Part shown: piece by piece, positions 46,001 through 57,416 of the stretch
Position numbering within the stretch: the first letter of the stretch is position 1
Layout: each line of letters begins with the position of its first letter
Source: Arabidopsis thaliana
Taxonomy: Eukaryota > Streptophyta > Magnoliopsida > Brassicales > Brassicaceae
NCBI RefSeq assembly: GCF_000001735.4
Contig: NC_003075.7
Span: 7,627,001 to 7,691,000 of the forward strand
Reading direction: 5' to 3'
Length of the DNA stretch: 64,000 nucleotides
The notes under the pieces: generated by a model
Database searches by the model: none
What the model saw: the letters and a program-made list of their open reading frames with translations, nothing else
What the model was told of the DNA's origin: nothing
Translations under genes and position numbers: made by a program

Positions 46001-46135
46001 TTTACTTCATCTGGAGCTGGAGCTTCTGCAAATTACGCCAGAGCCTCTAGTTTGGCTGCTAAATCATCTTCCCTTGTAGGTATGCTTACCTCTAGCTCGG
46101 GTGCTTTGAAATGCAGGATCGGTACACTTTGTTAA
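43040..46135 (+). CDS. Pectate lyase (polysaccharide lyase family 1)
   Basis: Seven exons (43040-43116, 43202-43261, 43365-43433, 44330-44975, 45432-45535, 45646-45784, 45914-46135) encode 438 residues. It cleaves de-esterified pectin by beta-elimination in the cell wall. Features: signal peptide at about 1-25; plant-type N-terminal segment with [14 protein letters not shown] and a Cys cluster ([13 protein letters not shown]); parallel beta-helix domain with [18 protein letters not shown] (236-253, including calcium-binding acids); and the catalytic [17 protein letters not shown] region from residue 316. Intron 3 is long (896 bp), with nothing recognised in it. Exon 6 ends at AAGGAG before gtattt; reading on would hit an early stop, so the spliced form is clear. 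Probably At4g13210. Confidence 0.95.
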
Positions 46136-46329
46136 TTATTTGTATTTGTATAACCAAAGCCGAACACATATGGAAAATATATGAAAACTGCGAGAACGAA
46201 GAAAAAAGAACTCATTCTTCGTTGTTCCCATGTTTTGATTTCAAGTTGTAGTATAGTGCATTGCTCTACTAGTGTATATCTACAATATCTTCTTCTTACA
46301 AATCATCTTCACTCTATATACTATTATTT

Positions 46330-46680
46330 CTCTTCTTGTTCTGCATATACCTGATTAATAACGAGGCCATGACTACAATACTGGTCATTAAACCTATCAC
46401 AAGACCAGCAACAGCAGTTGCTCGCAAACTAGAGGAACCTAGACCGGGTTTTATAGCTAACCCACAAAGACTTGGACTGTTCCCTTCAAAGACAAGTTTT
46501 AATCCACCAAAACTTGGTAATACTCCAGTGAAGTTATTGTCAGAAAGGTTTATGTTTTTCGAGTTTTAACAGAGTCAATCCCCTCAGGAACAACACCCTC
46601 AAACATGTTACTTGACAAATCAAGCTCCTTTAAACTTGGGTATAAACTCAGGGAAACCACCAGATATGTTTTTACCACCA
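46330..46680 (-). pseudogene. TMKL1-like LRR receptor kinase fossil
   Basis: Minus-strand pieces in more than one frame read FPEFIP, LDLSSNMFEGVVPEG, INLSDNNFTGVLPSFGG, FEGNSPSLCGLAIKP, then a membrane helix AVAGLVIGLMTSIVVMASLL and a basic stop-transfer MQNKKRN, followed by a stop. The order and wording match the last LRRs and transmembrane segment of Arabidopsis TMKL1 as I remember it (EGNSPSLCGLPLKPCLGSS, AVAGLVIGLM). The kinase domain and most LRRs are gone and the frame shifts at least once. It sits directly 3' of the pectate lyase gene, tail to tail. Confidence 0.7.
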
Positions 46681-47430
46681 AAATCAAGAACTACAAGTAG
46701 AATCTGGCGAAGCAGGCTCAGGAAAATCCCCAAACAACAAACTTTCATGAACCCTGAAGGCTAACATGGGAAGTGAGAACAAAGAGCAAAAACCAAAGTT
46801 TGGAAAAGAGAAAGAGTAACAACGTTTCTTGGCATATAAACATGTTCCTTCACATTGCTACACATCCAAATGAAAAAACGAGTACACACTAACAAGAGTA
46901 TCACAAGAGACATACACCACAAACTCAAAAAACCATTTATTTTGTTATACTGTTTACCAAGAGGAAAGTGATGCTTTGTGTTTTTGTTTATCTATAAAGT
47001 AATCCCTCAAAGGTAAAGAATATACATAGGACTTGTTAACAACATGTGAAGCATCCGATAAGAGAGAACATTGCAGGATAAAAGAACCAGAAGAAAAAAA
47101 GGTAAAAGAGAGATTAAGCAATGAGAAATGAGAAACTACGCTACGACTTAAACCACATCTGAAAATGTTTCACTCCTATCAAATTAGTCTCAATGATCAT
47201 TCAAAATCCTGAGAGAGGACTTGCTAGTTGCAGCAAAATTTTCAATGATTGCTAATGCTACAACCGTTTCCCCCAATATATTCCAATGTCGAAACTAATA
47301 AAGTTTTGGTATTAGAGGTAACAATTTCTTAAAGAACATATAACATTCCTAAGTATTGTATCTGTATACATTGGAGTTCTGTCTCATGAGCAAAATCTTA
47401 AGCTTAAGTTACATGTAAAGAAGACAACGC
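46681..47430. other. Intergenic, degraded sequence
   Basis: The left part may continue the receptor fossil, but no further match is clear. The right part is the likely 3' UTR of the next gene. No gene supported. Confidence 0.45.
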
Positions 47431-48275
47431 TTACTTGTACTTGTCCATGATTTTCTTTGCTTCTTCAAGTGGATCATCCATTGACTTAGAACCAGAGCTA
47501 TTATCATCTCCTCTTAGTTTAGGAGCTTCATCTTTGTTTAAAGCTATGAATAAGAAATATGCAAATCCCATTGTACCCTGCAACACTCACAGAGAATTAG
47601 CTTTGCAAACACCTAAAAAAAAATCCTAGAAAAAAGAAAGGGGACACACACAACACAACATACCAATACAAAGAAAGCTGTCGATAGAAACGACTTGACA
47701 ACAAACAACGAAACCGCCAATGCTGCAATTGTCACAGAGATTCTCGCTACTGGTCTAGGCACAGAAACCTTATAACAAAAAAGTATACTGGTAAACATAA
47801 CCAAGTATGACTAAAACCATTTAGAGTAGAGTTTGATTAGTGAAGACAAGACTAAAGAGAGCTCACAGGTACAAGATTGGTTCCAGCTTCAATTCCATCT
47901 TTCCCAATATTCCACGCAGTTCTAAGAACTGTTCAACAAAATCACACAAACATTATTACTAAACTCTGTTGCAACAATTTCTTCATCAATCAATGACCCT
48001 TTTGCTCAATTTCATAGACATAGCTATCAAAAGAACAAAGTGAGGGTAAAGAACAAACCTTTCAAGAAACTGGACTGAGCAGACAAAACAAGGGTTTTGG
48101 ACCGAAGTCGTTGTGGTTGAAGAGGAGCAATTCGAGTTCTCAAGTTGAGTAAAGATGCGTTTTTTAACTTCAAAACAGAGCATGGAGAGAGGAATGGAGA
48201 ATTGGGGAATTGGGTTAGGGTTTGTAAGAATCTTGGAGCGAGAGGCGAAGGATTCAAAGATAGAGAAGAAGCCAT
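47431..48275 (-). CDS. Predicted plastid membrane protein of unknown function
   Basis: Four exons (48059-48275, 47867-47928, 47664-47768, 47431-47577) give 176 residues; all junctions fit GT..AG and phase. The first 60 residues (MASSLSLNPSPLAPRFLQTL...) are Ser/Arg/Leu-rich without acids until late, a likely chloroplast transit peptide. Two adjacent hydrophobic segments follow (ISVTIAALAVSLFVVKSFL and FFVLGTMGFAYFLFIAL), then a charged tail ending EEAKKIMDKYK. I do not recognise a named family. Position suggests At4g13220. Confidence 0.82.
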
Positions 48276-48840
48276 GACATGTGATTGCTAAAGCCGCTTG
48301 ATTTACTACTCAGATTCTCTACAAGAAAAGACAAAAATTGGCCTGTTTTAGATAAGAAATTGAGATTGAATTGAAGCTGAGAAACTAATCGGTTTGAGTT
48401 CGGTTTGAGTTGAGTTTCGGATCGCTTTCGGTTATTGATAGATTCGTCGGCTAACCGACTGTATAACCGAATAGGAACCGATCATTTTTTTTTTTAATAT
48501 CTCGACCTTTACATTTCTGAGAGACAGTGAATTCATCTCTTTTGGAGAAGAGATCCCTTCTAACATGCCTCGAACTAATCATCTCCATCTGGAAGATTTA
48601 TGACTGGACCAATAACTCGTTGACCACTCACAAAAGTTTTCAATCAAGATTTACAAATATATCAAATTATTTTTATTAAAACAAACACATGAGTTTCTAT
48701 ATGATCATATCATAACCCGATTTATTCTTACCTAATAATGCAATATGTTTTCTCGATACAAACCAGAAGTGTAAAACAGATTAAAACAAACTCATTAGGT
48801 AAATAACATCTTATTTAATATAGTCAAATTTAGCGTGTTA
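48276..48840. other. Intergenic with CGGTT words
   Basis: The promoter of the previous gene lies at 48276-48480, including several CGGTT-type words (48390-48482) resembling those upstream of the hAT gene, but no element ends were found. The rest is the 3' flank of the LEA gene. Confidence 0.45.
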
Positions 48841-49629
48841 TTATTTGAGGTTCTTGGTGTTCATGCTTCTCTCAACGGTCTTGGCTGTGGCTTTAATAGA
48901 CTCCTTAGTTTCCTCAGTTTTTCCGGTGACCGTATCTTTGATCTTCTCCGTAGTGTCCTTCACCTTATCCCAGGCCTCCTCTGCAGTGTTCTTTGCCTTA
49001 TCCTTCAAGTTACCCGCCGCATCGGAGATCGTCTGTGCCCCTTCGTCTGCCTTCTTGGCCACCTACACCAATCATGTTTAGTTTGGATAACGGAAGCATA
49101 AAACCAAATGTAAAGACAATTACAAATAAAGAAACAAAACAGATTTTTTCTTTTAATATTGTTTGTTACAAATTTACAATCTATATATTATAACTAACTA
49201 TTTCAAAAATTAAAACAAAATCTATGTGGTAGTTATAAATGTAAAAGTCAAATACAAACTATACTTAAAATATTCAAACACAAATTTGACATGTAAACGC
49301 AAATGCACATTGCAAAAAATGATGTTTAAAACATTAAGGCCACAGTTCTTCTTCTTCTTCTTTTAAACTTTAGGAAAATAGCTAGGATACCTTTTGTTGA
49401 GCCTCTGTGGCTTTGTCACAGACGGAGTCTTTCCTCGTAGAAGTAGTCCCCTTAAATCATTTAAAAAAAAATGAAGGATAACTAAAATTTGTTACAAATA
49501 TTAAATAAATATGTATGATAAATTCATACGAAAAGTAAAAGAGATTACATGGACGAGTCTTGTCGGGACGGAAGCACGAACTCTAGGAGCTCTTGTAATG
49601 AGTCTTGCAACGACCGCGAAGCTTGTCAT
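48841..49629 (-). CDS. Late embryogenesis abundant-like protein, organelle-targeted
   Basis: Three exons (49549-49629, 49391-49450, 48841-49062) encode 120 residues. The first exon (MTSFAVVARLITRAPRVRAS...) is Arg-rich, acid-free and amphipathic, the pattern of a mitochondrial presequence. The rest is a Lys/Glu/Ala/Thr-rich stretch of 11-mer-like repeats, e.g. AGNLKDKAKNTAEEAWDKV and KDTTEKIKDTVTGKTEETK, as in LEA_4-type proteins that fold into amphipathic helices on drying. Probably At4g13230. The last-exon open frame looks like a start but is really GTG after a splice acceptor, so the three-exon model is preferred. Confidence 0.85.
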
Positions 49630-50865
49630 GTCTTAGGCCTCTTCTTTCTGTTGATTAGTAATGTGATTAGTTTGTTAATTAGTTGAGTTTGAAGGATTTA
49701 AGTATATATAAGAGAATTGAGAAAATGTATAGGAGATGAGGTGCATGTGAAGAAGACACATGGTTTGATTTGGATGGCATAGTGGGGAGGTTGACTCGGG
49801 ACATCCGATGGTTCAAGTTTTAATTTGCTATTTAGAGATGTGTTAGTGTGTGACACAATCCTTGGCGTCTGTTTTTCCTTATTTGATGCTTGTTCATTGA
49901 CCAATTGAGAATAAAAAAATGTTTGCATTACGGAATTTTAGTATCATTCTGGAATAAAGTATGTTTGAGTTAAGACAAATTTTTTTTGTATGTAATGAAT
50001 ATAAAGATGGTAAAAGTAACGTTCACAATTTTTTGTGAAATTAACTAGACGAGAGGATCAATTTATGGCACATGTTTTGATAGTGGTTTTTAGAGATTAG
50101 TTTAGTAAAATCTGTTTTACTGAAATTTTCATTTTGCAGTGTTTTTTTTTTGTTTAAAAGATACTGTATTATATTTTTAACGTAAAATTTCAAAAGGAAG
50201 CTCACTAATTCTGTTTGAATTTAATTCATTATAATCATTGATATATTAAAATAAGCATATTTGTATAAGATTTTATAATATATTGTGAATGTGTAAAACG
50301 GAGAATTCTTGAGTAGGTGGGGTTAGTGAACACATTCTCATCAGAATTCTTTTGACGAATTCGAATAATTCAAGATATCATAAGCTGGGATCCGAAAAAT
50401 TCAAATAATTCAACTAATCATATATTGGAAATCCAATGGCAATATCACAGTACTACTATACTAACGTTCTTCTTCTTTCATAAAATTAATAATATTTATA
50501 ACCAAAAATATTTAAAAGATCTACTATGATATGTTTCCCCTAAAAAACATTTCTAAATCCGCCACTAAGTATTTGATCGGATGATCATGCACAACAAGAT
50601 AATATGAAAATTGAATCAACAAGATAAGTAAGTCACAAGTCATTATCACATCTGTACAACAAATTCAAAGTTTCTTATTAATTTTGAGATAAAACTTTAA
50701 AGGATAGTGCTTCTTTTTTTTATGAAACAAACAAAGATATACAAGGCTTACAAGTCCAAACCATTATAAGTAGAATGGACCAACAAGTCAAGTCTAGAAT
50801 TCTGAACAACACTTTATTATCTCTCCCAACACCAAGAAAGAGGAAATAGGTGAGTTTGATGAAAC
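49630..50865. other. Intergenic; LEA promoter
   Basis: The first 200 bp are the LEA promoter and leader, with a TATA-like tatatataag at about 49702. Near 50545-50566, tttctaaatccgccacta resembles a plant hAT-type terminal repeat, but its partner end was not found. The remainder is AT-rich with no gene. Confidence 0.4.
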
Positions 50866-51247
50866 CTAAGTATATTTACAGACACAAGAAAGATAAGAAG
50901 CTTGAGGAGACAATTTCTCACAAAACCCACCAAGATGAAACCCATTAGAGACGCAATATTTGTTGCAACGTGGTAATTTCGCACATTCTCCGGCTACGTA
51001 CAGCCATTCCGTCCGACCACTCTTCCCATCCCGTCTTCCCGCGGTTGTGCTCATAGTCCGGCCTGGAGTAGTAGCCATCCCTTCTGCATCATCATATCCA
51101 AAAGATTTGGTATTTTTCCAAAAGAAAAGAAAAAGATCTTAACCGGAGATAAAGTAATATATTCCATGGATCATACAATTTATATATACCTGAAATTAGA
51201 AGAGCAATGTATAAGAAGAGAAAGAGGTAAATGAGCTTCACGGCCAT
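50866..51247 (-). CDS. EDA21: Defensin-like secreted cysteine-rich protein
   Basis: Two exons (51190-51247, 50866-51083) encode 91 residues. The first exon carries the signal peptide (MAVKLIYLFLFLYIALLIS), split at the usual defensin-like phase-1 intron. The mature part begins with a Thr/Arg/Gly-rich extension (TTPGRTMSTTAGRRDGKSGR) and then has six Cys in the order C..C..C..C..C-x-C. Six rather than eight Cys and the long basic extension are unusual for the family. The locus should be At4g13235, recorded as EDA21 (embryo sac development arrest); the symbol is from memory. The frame upstream of 51247 starts only at GTG. Confidence 0.82.
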
Positions 51248-53152
51248 TCTTGTCTTAGTCAAGTGCTCTCTCTTCACTCTTTAATTTGCCTTCGTTTGTA
51301 ATCTTAATGTTCTTCTAATTATAGCAAAACGCATTATTTTATATCGATATGTGTATGTCCCTAGATTACTTTATCTAGTTTTATATACCTAAACATCGTC
51401 TACTTTTGCTGCCAAATAATTTCGACCCGTAAATAGTGCGGAACCATACTTTATTTTAATAAATACATAGCACTATCAACAAAAATATATATTTTGTCGA
51501 TTACAAATATTTAGAAAGATGACTATGGACTCTAAAGGTTAGGGTCACTAATAAAGTGTAAAAATTTTAAAGAAGGGAAAATGGGTTAGTTGAGTCTTTT
51601 ACATAAGTTATTCTACTATTGGTATTGCACACAAAGTCAAAAGTATGAGAGGAGACCAAAAAAAAAAAGAAGAAGTCAAAAGTATGAAAGGGGAGACAAT
51701 AAAAAGATCAAAAGTATGAAAAATGATATTTTAATTTTCTAATTATTATGTTTATATATTGTCCACGTTTCCTATGGGTTCTAAATATTCGGGTGGTTTT
51801 TTCGGTCCGTTTGATTTGACAAATCAATATCAAGAAAAGTTGTTTAATAGAACAAAACAGATTCGGAGCGCACAGAACGAAAACATATTACATGATTCGT
51901 GAGGAAATAAAAACAAAAACAAGGTTGAACAAATATGAGAACAAGTCTTCCAGGTAAGAACATTCAGCGACCTTTTATGAAATATATAAACTCCAAAAAA
52001 GGAGAATCGATAAATTTAAGAAGGAAAATGAAATATTTTCGATAAAAATCTTAATCGATGTATAAAAATATAATTTAAAATATGAACATAAATTTGATAA
52101 ATACTTATATATAATGCATCAAGAACCGTCCATAAATATAGTATATCATTAAACACACGATGAATCATATACAGAAAAGATATTCGAAAGAGGATAAGGC
52201 CGAAATGACGATGTAAAATAAATAGAACTACTAATAAAAAGAAGAAGGATCGGCTGAAAAGAAGAAGAATCGGACTTGTCTTCGAAGTCAGTGTGTACCG
52301 ACTAAAAATAAAGAGCTCTCAAAGAATGAGCAGCAAGTGGCGTACGTACTCCTCGAAGAATGAAAAGCAAAATACAACGAGTCCCACAACCTGAAGTTTT
52401 CCATAAGAAGAATTAGATTATGATACTTATATAAAAATATTTCATTGTTTGCAATTATTTATTTACACAGGTAATAAAAAAAAAGCATAAAGAGAAATAT
52501 AGTTCACCTTTTTTTAATATAAAAATTCACTCTTTCAAAGCTCATCCAAATTCATCGAAATTTATATAACAATTAGTCCATGCCATGTAATTAAAAGCAT
52601 CCAAATTCATTTCACTCATTCAGACAAATTTTGAGAAAATTAGAAATACATTGGCAATAATATTTTCTTTAAAAGTTATTTCTGCGAAAATTTTGTTGGT
52701 GGATAACTATAAGAACCTAACATAGTTTTGTTTTATGAATGGCCTAGTCTTTGTTTATTGTTGAAATAGTTGCCAAGTTTATCGTCTCTCCCGGGCTTTA
52801 CGGAAGCACAAACCACTGATTTACCTTTGAACACCAAAGAGAAAAAAAAAAAACTTAAATAAGGTTTCTGCCTATCTATTGATTTACTATTTTGGTATAG
52901 AACAAATTTCAAATCCTTAAATCTGTGACACTTTCTCGATTCTTCCTCATTTTCGTGCATCCCACGTTTCCTTGATTTGTCATAATTAAGGCTTCCACAG
53001 ATTTAGAAAAATTTGTAGTTGCATACTATAATAATCTGTCGAACAATTTACTTTGATTCTCCGTACAATTAAATTCTCTCTCGTTCTTGGGAATATTAAA
53101 AGTAAAAAGTTTGTATTTGTAGAGAAGAAAACAAAAGAAAGGTTTTGGTACC
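51248..53152. other. Intergenic, 1.9 kb, promoter of ROPGEF9
   Basis: No gene supported. Three imperfect copies of tcaaaagtatgaaagg lie at about 51637, 51677 and 51709, and gaagaagNatcgg occurs twice near 52242-52273. A 75-codon minus-strand frame at 52733-52960 has no known relative. Confidence 0.45.
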
Positions 53153-55414
53153 ATGGTTCCATCGTTGGAACGAGGAATAAGCATCACGAGTTCATTCAAT
53201 CTTGATAGAATGTTTGATTCCTCACCGGGAAAAGAACAACAACAACCTCATCTCGCGGAAACAACCATGCCGGAGAGTCAAACTCAAGACAGCCTCGGTG
53301 GAAGTCCCGTGGAGACTAGCCGCCCGATGACTTCTCGTCTGATTTCCCGTAGACAGGACAAGCAACAATCCGGTGATTAAAGAAGAAGTTTCATTATTTC
53401 TGTTCGTTTAAGAACTAAGAACTCTAGAGATATATATCAAAAAGCTTACAATTTTGCGGGTTTAAACATTGTAGAGACGGAGATGATGAAAGATAGATTC
53501 ACGAAATTACTTCTTGGAGAAGATATGTCTGGTGGTGGTAAAGGTGTATCTTCTGCTTTGGCACTATCAAATGCCATCACGAATCTAGCCGGTAAAAAAG
53601 TAACTCTAATAGTTTTTTTTTTTTTAGTTTTCTTCCTCCACAAGTTACATAGAATCAATCTATGGTTTGGTTTAATTTTTATGTGTAGCGTCAATATTCG
53701 GGGAACAGACAAAGTTGCAGCCGATGGCACCGGATAGACGAGCGAGGTGGAAGAAAGAGATCGATTGGTTGTTGTCCGTGACTGATCACATCGTCGAGTT
53801 TGTTCCATCTCAACAGATTAGTAAGGAAGGAGTCTGCACCGAGGTTCCATTTCTTGAAACTTATAACTATCAATTTCATATTCATCAACATCAGAGATAA
53901 TATTCTGATTCAATGACTATGTCTAGATTATGGTGACAAGACAAAGAGGTGATCTCCTCATGAACATCCCTGCCCTTCGCAAACTCGACGCCATGCTCAT
54001 TGTAAGTGTGTCCCTTATATATTATATACATGTATGTTATGCAATAACTTTGATAGAACGATATTGAAACATGTTAGGATACATTGGACAATTTTAGAGG
54101 ACACAATGAGTTTTGGTATGTATCGAGAGATTCAGAAGAAGGGAAACAAGCACGGAATGAGAGGACAAAGGACAAGTGGTGGCTTCCTCCGGTTAAAGTC
54201 CCTCCTAATGGCTTGTCCGAATCAGCCCGAAGAATGCTTCATTTTCAAAAAGATTCAGTCTCACAAGTCCAAAAAGCCGCCATGGCTATTAACGCGCAAG
54301 TTCTGTCAGAAATGGCTATCCCTGATAGCTATATCGAGTCTCTTCCAAAGGTGATCTTCCTTTTTTGTCTTAAAACCGGTATATAGTTTGGATGATTTGC
54401 TTGCATTTATTTTAAAATATCATATACTATTTTAAGCAAATCAATAATGGTTATTAAGAAGACTTAGATTATTTTCAGAATGGAAGAGTAAGCCTTGGGG
54501 ATTCGTTATACAAGAGCATAACAGAAGAGTGGTTTGATCCAGAGCAGTTCTTGTCAACACTTGACTTATCTACAGAGCACAAAGTGTTGGATGTGAAGAA
54601 TAGGATTGAGGCCTCAATCGTTATATGGAAAAGAAAACTTCATCTAAAAGACAACAAATCTTCTTGGGGATCAGCTGTGAGCTTGGAGAAACGAGAGTTG
54701 TTCGAAGAGAGAGCCGAGACGATCTTGGTCTTGCTTAAACAAAAGTTCCCTGGTCTTCCCCAATCTTCCCTTGACATTTCCAAAATTCAGTATAACAAGG
54801 TAATGCTCAAATGTTATTGCTTTATTTTGTTATTCCGATATGATCGGACAAATCATCATCTAGGAAAGATTCTGAAAATATTGGTGGTCATGAATCATAT
54901 ATAAATTTTTGATATAACATTTTTTAGTAAATTTTAAATAAGATTAACAACACTAACTAACCGTACTTTGGTTGTATATTATATGGTGGTTCATTTGTCA
55001 CTTTATGTGTTCTAACTATAGGATGTGGGACATGCGGTTTTGGAGAGCTACTCAAGGATATTAGAGAGCTTAGGGTACACGGAAATGTCGAGAATCGACG
55101 ATGTACTTTATGCGGATTCTTTAGCCCGGAAGCAATGCACAGGTGAAGAAACATCAGATGGTGGGAAAATAGCAACGGAAACGGACTCAGCGTCTGCTGG
55201 ATCTTCGAACTACTCAGGAGAGGAAATAGAGAAGCTTGAATCACAAAACTCATCAAAGACGACATTGCTTGATTTTATTGGTTGGAGTGACAATAGTTCA
55301 AAAGGGCAGTCAGAGAAACCTCCAAAATCTCCGAGAATGACGCCAAAGAAACTCTCATATTTGGAGAAGCTTGAGAACTTAAATGGTTTTAGGAGCCCTA
55401 AAGATAGGCATTGA
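53153..55414 (+). CDS. ROPGEF9: ROP guanine nucleotide exchange factor (PRONE domain)
   Basis: Seven exons (53153-53372, 53475-53591, 53689-53843, 53927-54001, 54078-54350, 54479-54799, 55022-55414) encode 517 residues, matching ROPGEF9 (At4g13240). The PRONE catalytic domain runs from about residue 74 ([20 protein letters not shown]) to about 440, with the family blocks [32 protein letters not shown] and [14 protein letters not shown] proteins swap GDP for GTP on plant ROP/RAC GTPases at the plasma membrane and act under receptor kinases in polar growth; ROPGEF8/9/12 are pollen-related in published work. The N-terminal 73 residues and the Ser-rich C-terminal tail (after about 445) are variable; the tail is usually an autoinhibitory or receptor-contact region. 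Confidence 0.96.
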
Positions 55415-56522
55415 AGATGAATCAAAAGACATGTGAACAACTAAAATGATACAATTGAAGAAGCCATATAAGTGTGTATATTTAGGCAAAAGAATGAAAC
55501 AATTAGCAATTAACTATTATCTTCCTTCCAGTTTTGTTTCTTGGACAGAGAAGTAAAACAACATGTTACCCCCACATCAATTCTCAATAATTTTGTTTTG
55601 ATAAAAACAAATCATTTACTATAAAATAAAATAAAAAATTCAGTTACTAATTCATTTTATTGTATAAAAATCATATTGAGAAAATAAAAACAAACTACAA
55701 ACAGCAGCCACATTTGACTACTTAATTAACAGTTAATTAGTAATATGTTTGAGTACTATGCAGAATATGTAAACTAAAAAAGAAATGTCATCATAATTTT
55801 TTCTTTTTGTGTGTGTGCACATGAAGTCGTTTGCTCCGATAAGAAAAAAATTGAGTAGCAAAGATACGATTTTCTTTTAATTTTTGGAAAAATCCAAAAA
55901 CAAATCCAAAATAATTTTAATTGGACGATTATTATCCGTTATTTTTATATTAGAATAAAAATACCCCAACTAATTATTTGTGATTTTAAAATACTTCATA
56001 AATTAATAATTTGTGGAATTAAACTCGTAATTATTTATATACAAAATATATTAAAATTACTAATAATTAGATGAGGTATTTTTATTTTAATACAAAAATA
56101 TCAGATAATAATCGTCTAAAGATAAATCTCACTTTTTTCTCTTTATTATTTAATATTCTGATCTTTGCGGATGTAATATTTTCTTTATTATTTATAGTAT
56201 TTATATCCACCATAAAATAAAACATTTATTTATAACACTTTGGACTTTTTTTTGTTGAAATTTTCGTTTTTTTTTTCGTTTTTTTATCATAGAATTGATA
56301 AATAAAAATAGAAATGTAACTTTGGAAAATAGAGTTTGCATTAAGAGTTTGTATAACTAATTTTGACTACTCAAAACCATATTTACTTAAAAGATTATGA
56401 TTTTAAATTTTGTGAATCCAAAGTTTCGGCCGGTTTTAACGGTTTAACCCAAATCCAGTTTTTAACTTAAATCCAAACTCGGCTACATGAACGATTTCTA
56501 ATTTGATAGTAAGCCCTGGTAA
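55415..56522. other. Intergenic, very AT-rich
   Basis: ROPGEF9 3' flank. An inverted pair of related words lies at about 55916-56120 (attggacgattattatccgt near the left, caga.aataatcgtc near the right), with similar sequence in between, so it may be the remnant of a short inverted-repeat element. No gene. Confidence 0.45.
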
Positions 56523-56660
56523 AGCCCAAACTATGATAAGCCCAACAACGTCCGTAGCGGTGTGTGATGTTGAGCACCGTCAGATGTAACAGTGGACACG
56601 TGTCAGAATCTTAACGAGTGAGAAAACCCTAGCGCTCCATATTTATTTTCTGTATAAAAA
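56523..56660 (+). promoter_or_regulatory. Site II, G-box, telo-box and TATA promoter of a non-coding transcription unit
   Basis: In order: AGCCCA at 56523 and 56539 (site II), a palindromic GACACGTGTC at 56595-56604 (G-box), telo-box AAACCCTA at 56624-56631, and TATAAAA at 56653-56659. Plant snoRNA clusters and ribosomal-protein genes share the site II plus telo-box arrangement. No protein-coding frame follows, which fits a non-coding product. Confidence 0.6.
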
Positions 56661-56786
56661 CCCAAAGAGAGAGAGAAGCTTATCATCTCTCAAGCTACAA
56701 ATTGCTCTCGTAATCAAATCCTTATACTTTCTCCAACCCTTACTTTTGTTATTGTCGTATTACAAAATTGTTTTTTTTTTTCTTCC

Positions 56787-56889
56787 GGACAGTGACGATT
56801 GATATTTAAGGTCTCGTTCGTCGTAAAAACGGCCGTAAAAAGCCTATTTGCCGACCATTCTGTTATATCACCACCCATATTCTGAGTCC
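56787..56889 (+). ncRNA. Candidate C/D box snoRNA
   Basis: GGAC (56787-56790) directly followed by a C-box-like GTGACGA (56792-56798; consensus RTGATGA) pairs with GTCC (56886-56889), which directly follows a D box CTGA (56882-56885). A terminal stem closing the C and D boxes is the defining layout of C/D snoRNAs, which guide 2'-O-methylation of rRNA in the nucleolus. The unit is about 100 nt and lies about 130 nt after a TATA box with telo-box and site II motifs. The C box has one mismatch, and I did not identify the rRNA target, so this remains a candidate. Confidence 0.45.
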
Positions 56890-57416
56890 TACTTTTTGAC
56901 TTTTGTTTTTCAATCTTTCTTCTAATCGATTTTTTTGGCCAATGATTTAATCAAAAAAATAGACAAGCATATGTCTGAATTAATCCTTGTTGATAAAATC
57001 TAATCTTCTCTATGAGGCCAAACAATCTTTGGTTTGTTTTTGTTTATTTGGAAAAAAGGGTCAAGTGATGATTAATAATGCATAGTTCAAATGATCTCCA
57101 TGATTACTATTCAGTAGCACAGTCTTTCGCTCCTATCTGATGGCCCTCCACTTTTTTTATTGATGCAATGTTATTGGAGCTGTGTTTTTTTAACTCCGCT
57201 TAATGGGCCTTTAAAGGCCCAACTAGTGAAAACTAGAAAATACTACAATCTGATAAAAGTTTATTACAATCTATTTTTTCATTGTTTTCAACAACGACAC
57301 ATTCTACAACTATAAGAAGTGTTTACATGAACAAATCGGTTCTGTTATATATATGTTTTTTATACATAACATGTACGTTTACAATTTTCTTAAAACACAT
57401 CCGAGGAAGATGTTTG
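56890..57416. other. Intergenic between the snoRNA candidate and the NYC1 3' end
   Basis: Holds a perfect palindrome TGGGCCTTTAAAGGCCCA at about 57204-57221 (two back-to-back site II words). It is the 3' flank of NYC1. No gene seen. Confidence 0.45.

Noticed and set aside
48835-49101. Plus-strand frames of 78-88 codons
   Set aside because: Shadows of the LEA gene's last exon, whose Lys/Glu/Ala repeats give Leu/Phe-rich antisense.
50545-50566. hAT-like terminal repeat (aaatccgccacta)
   Set aside because: No partner end or 8-bp target repeat could be found, so not listed as an element.
53446-53808. 120-codon minus-strand open frame
   Set aside because: It lies antisense to ROPGEF9 exons 2-3, whose splice sites and PRONE residues are clear; the antisense frame has no family features.
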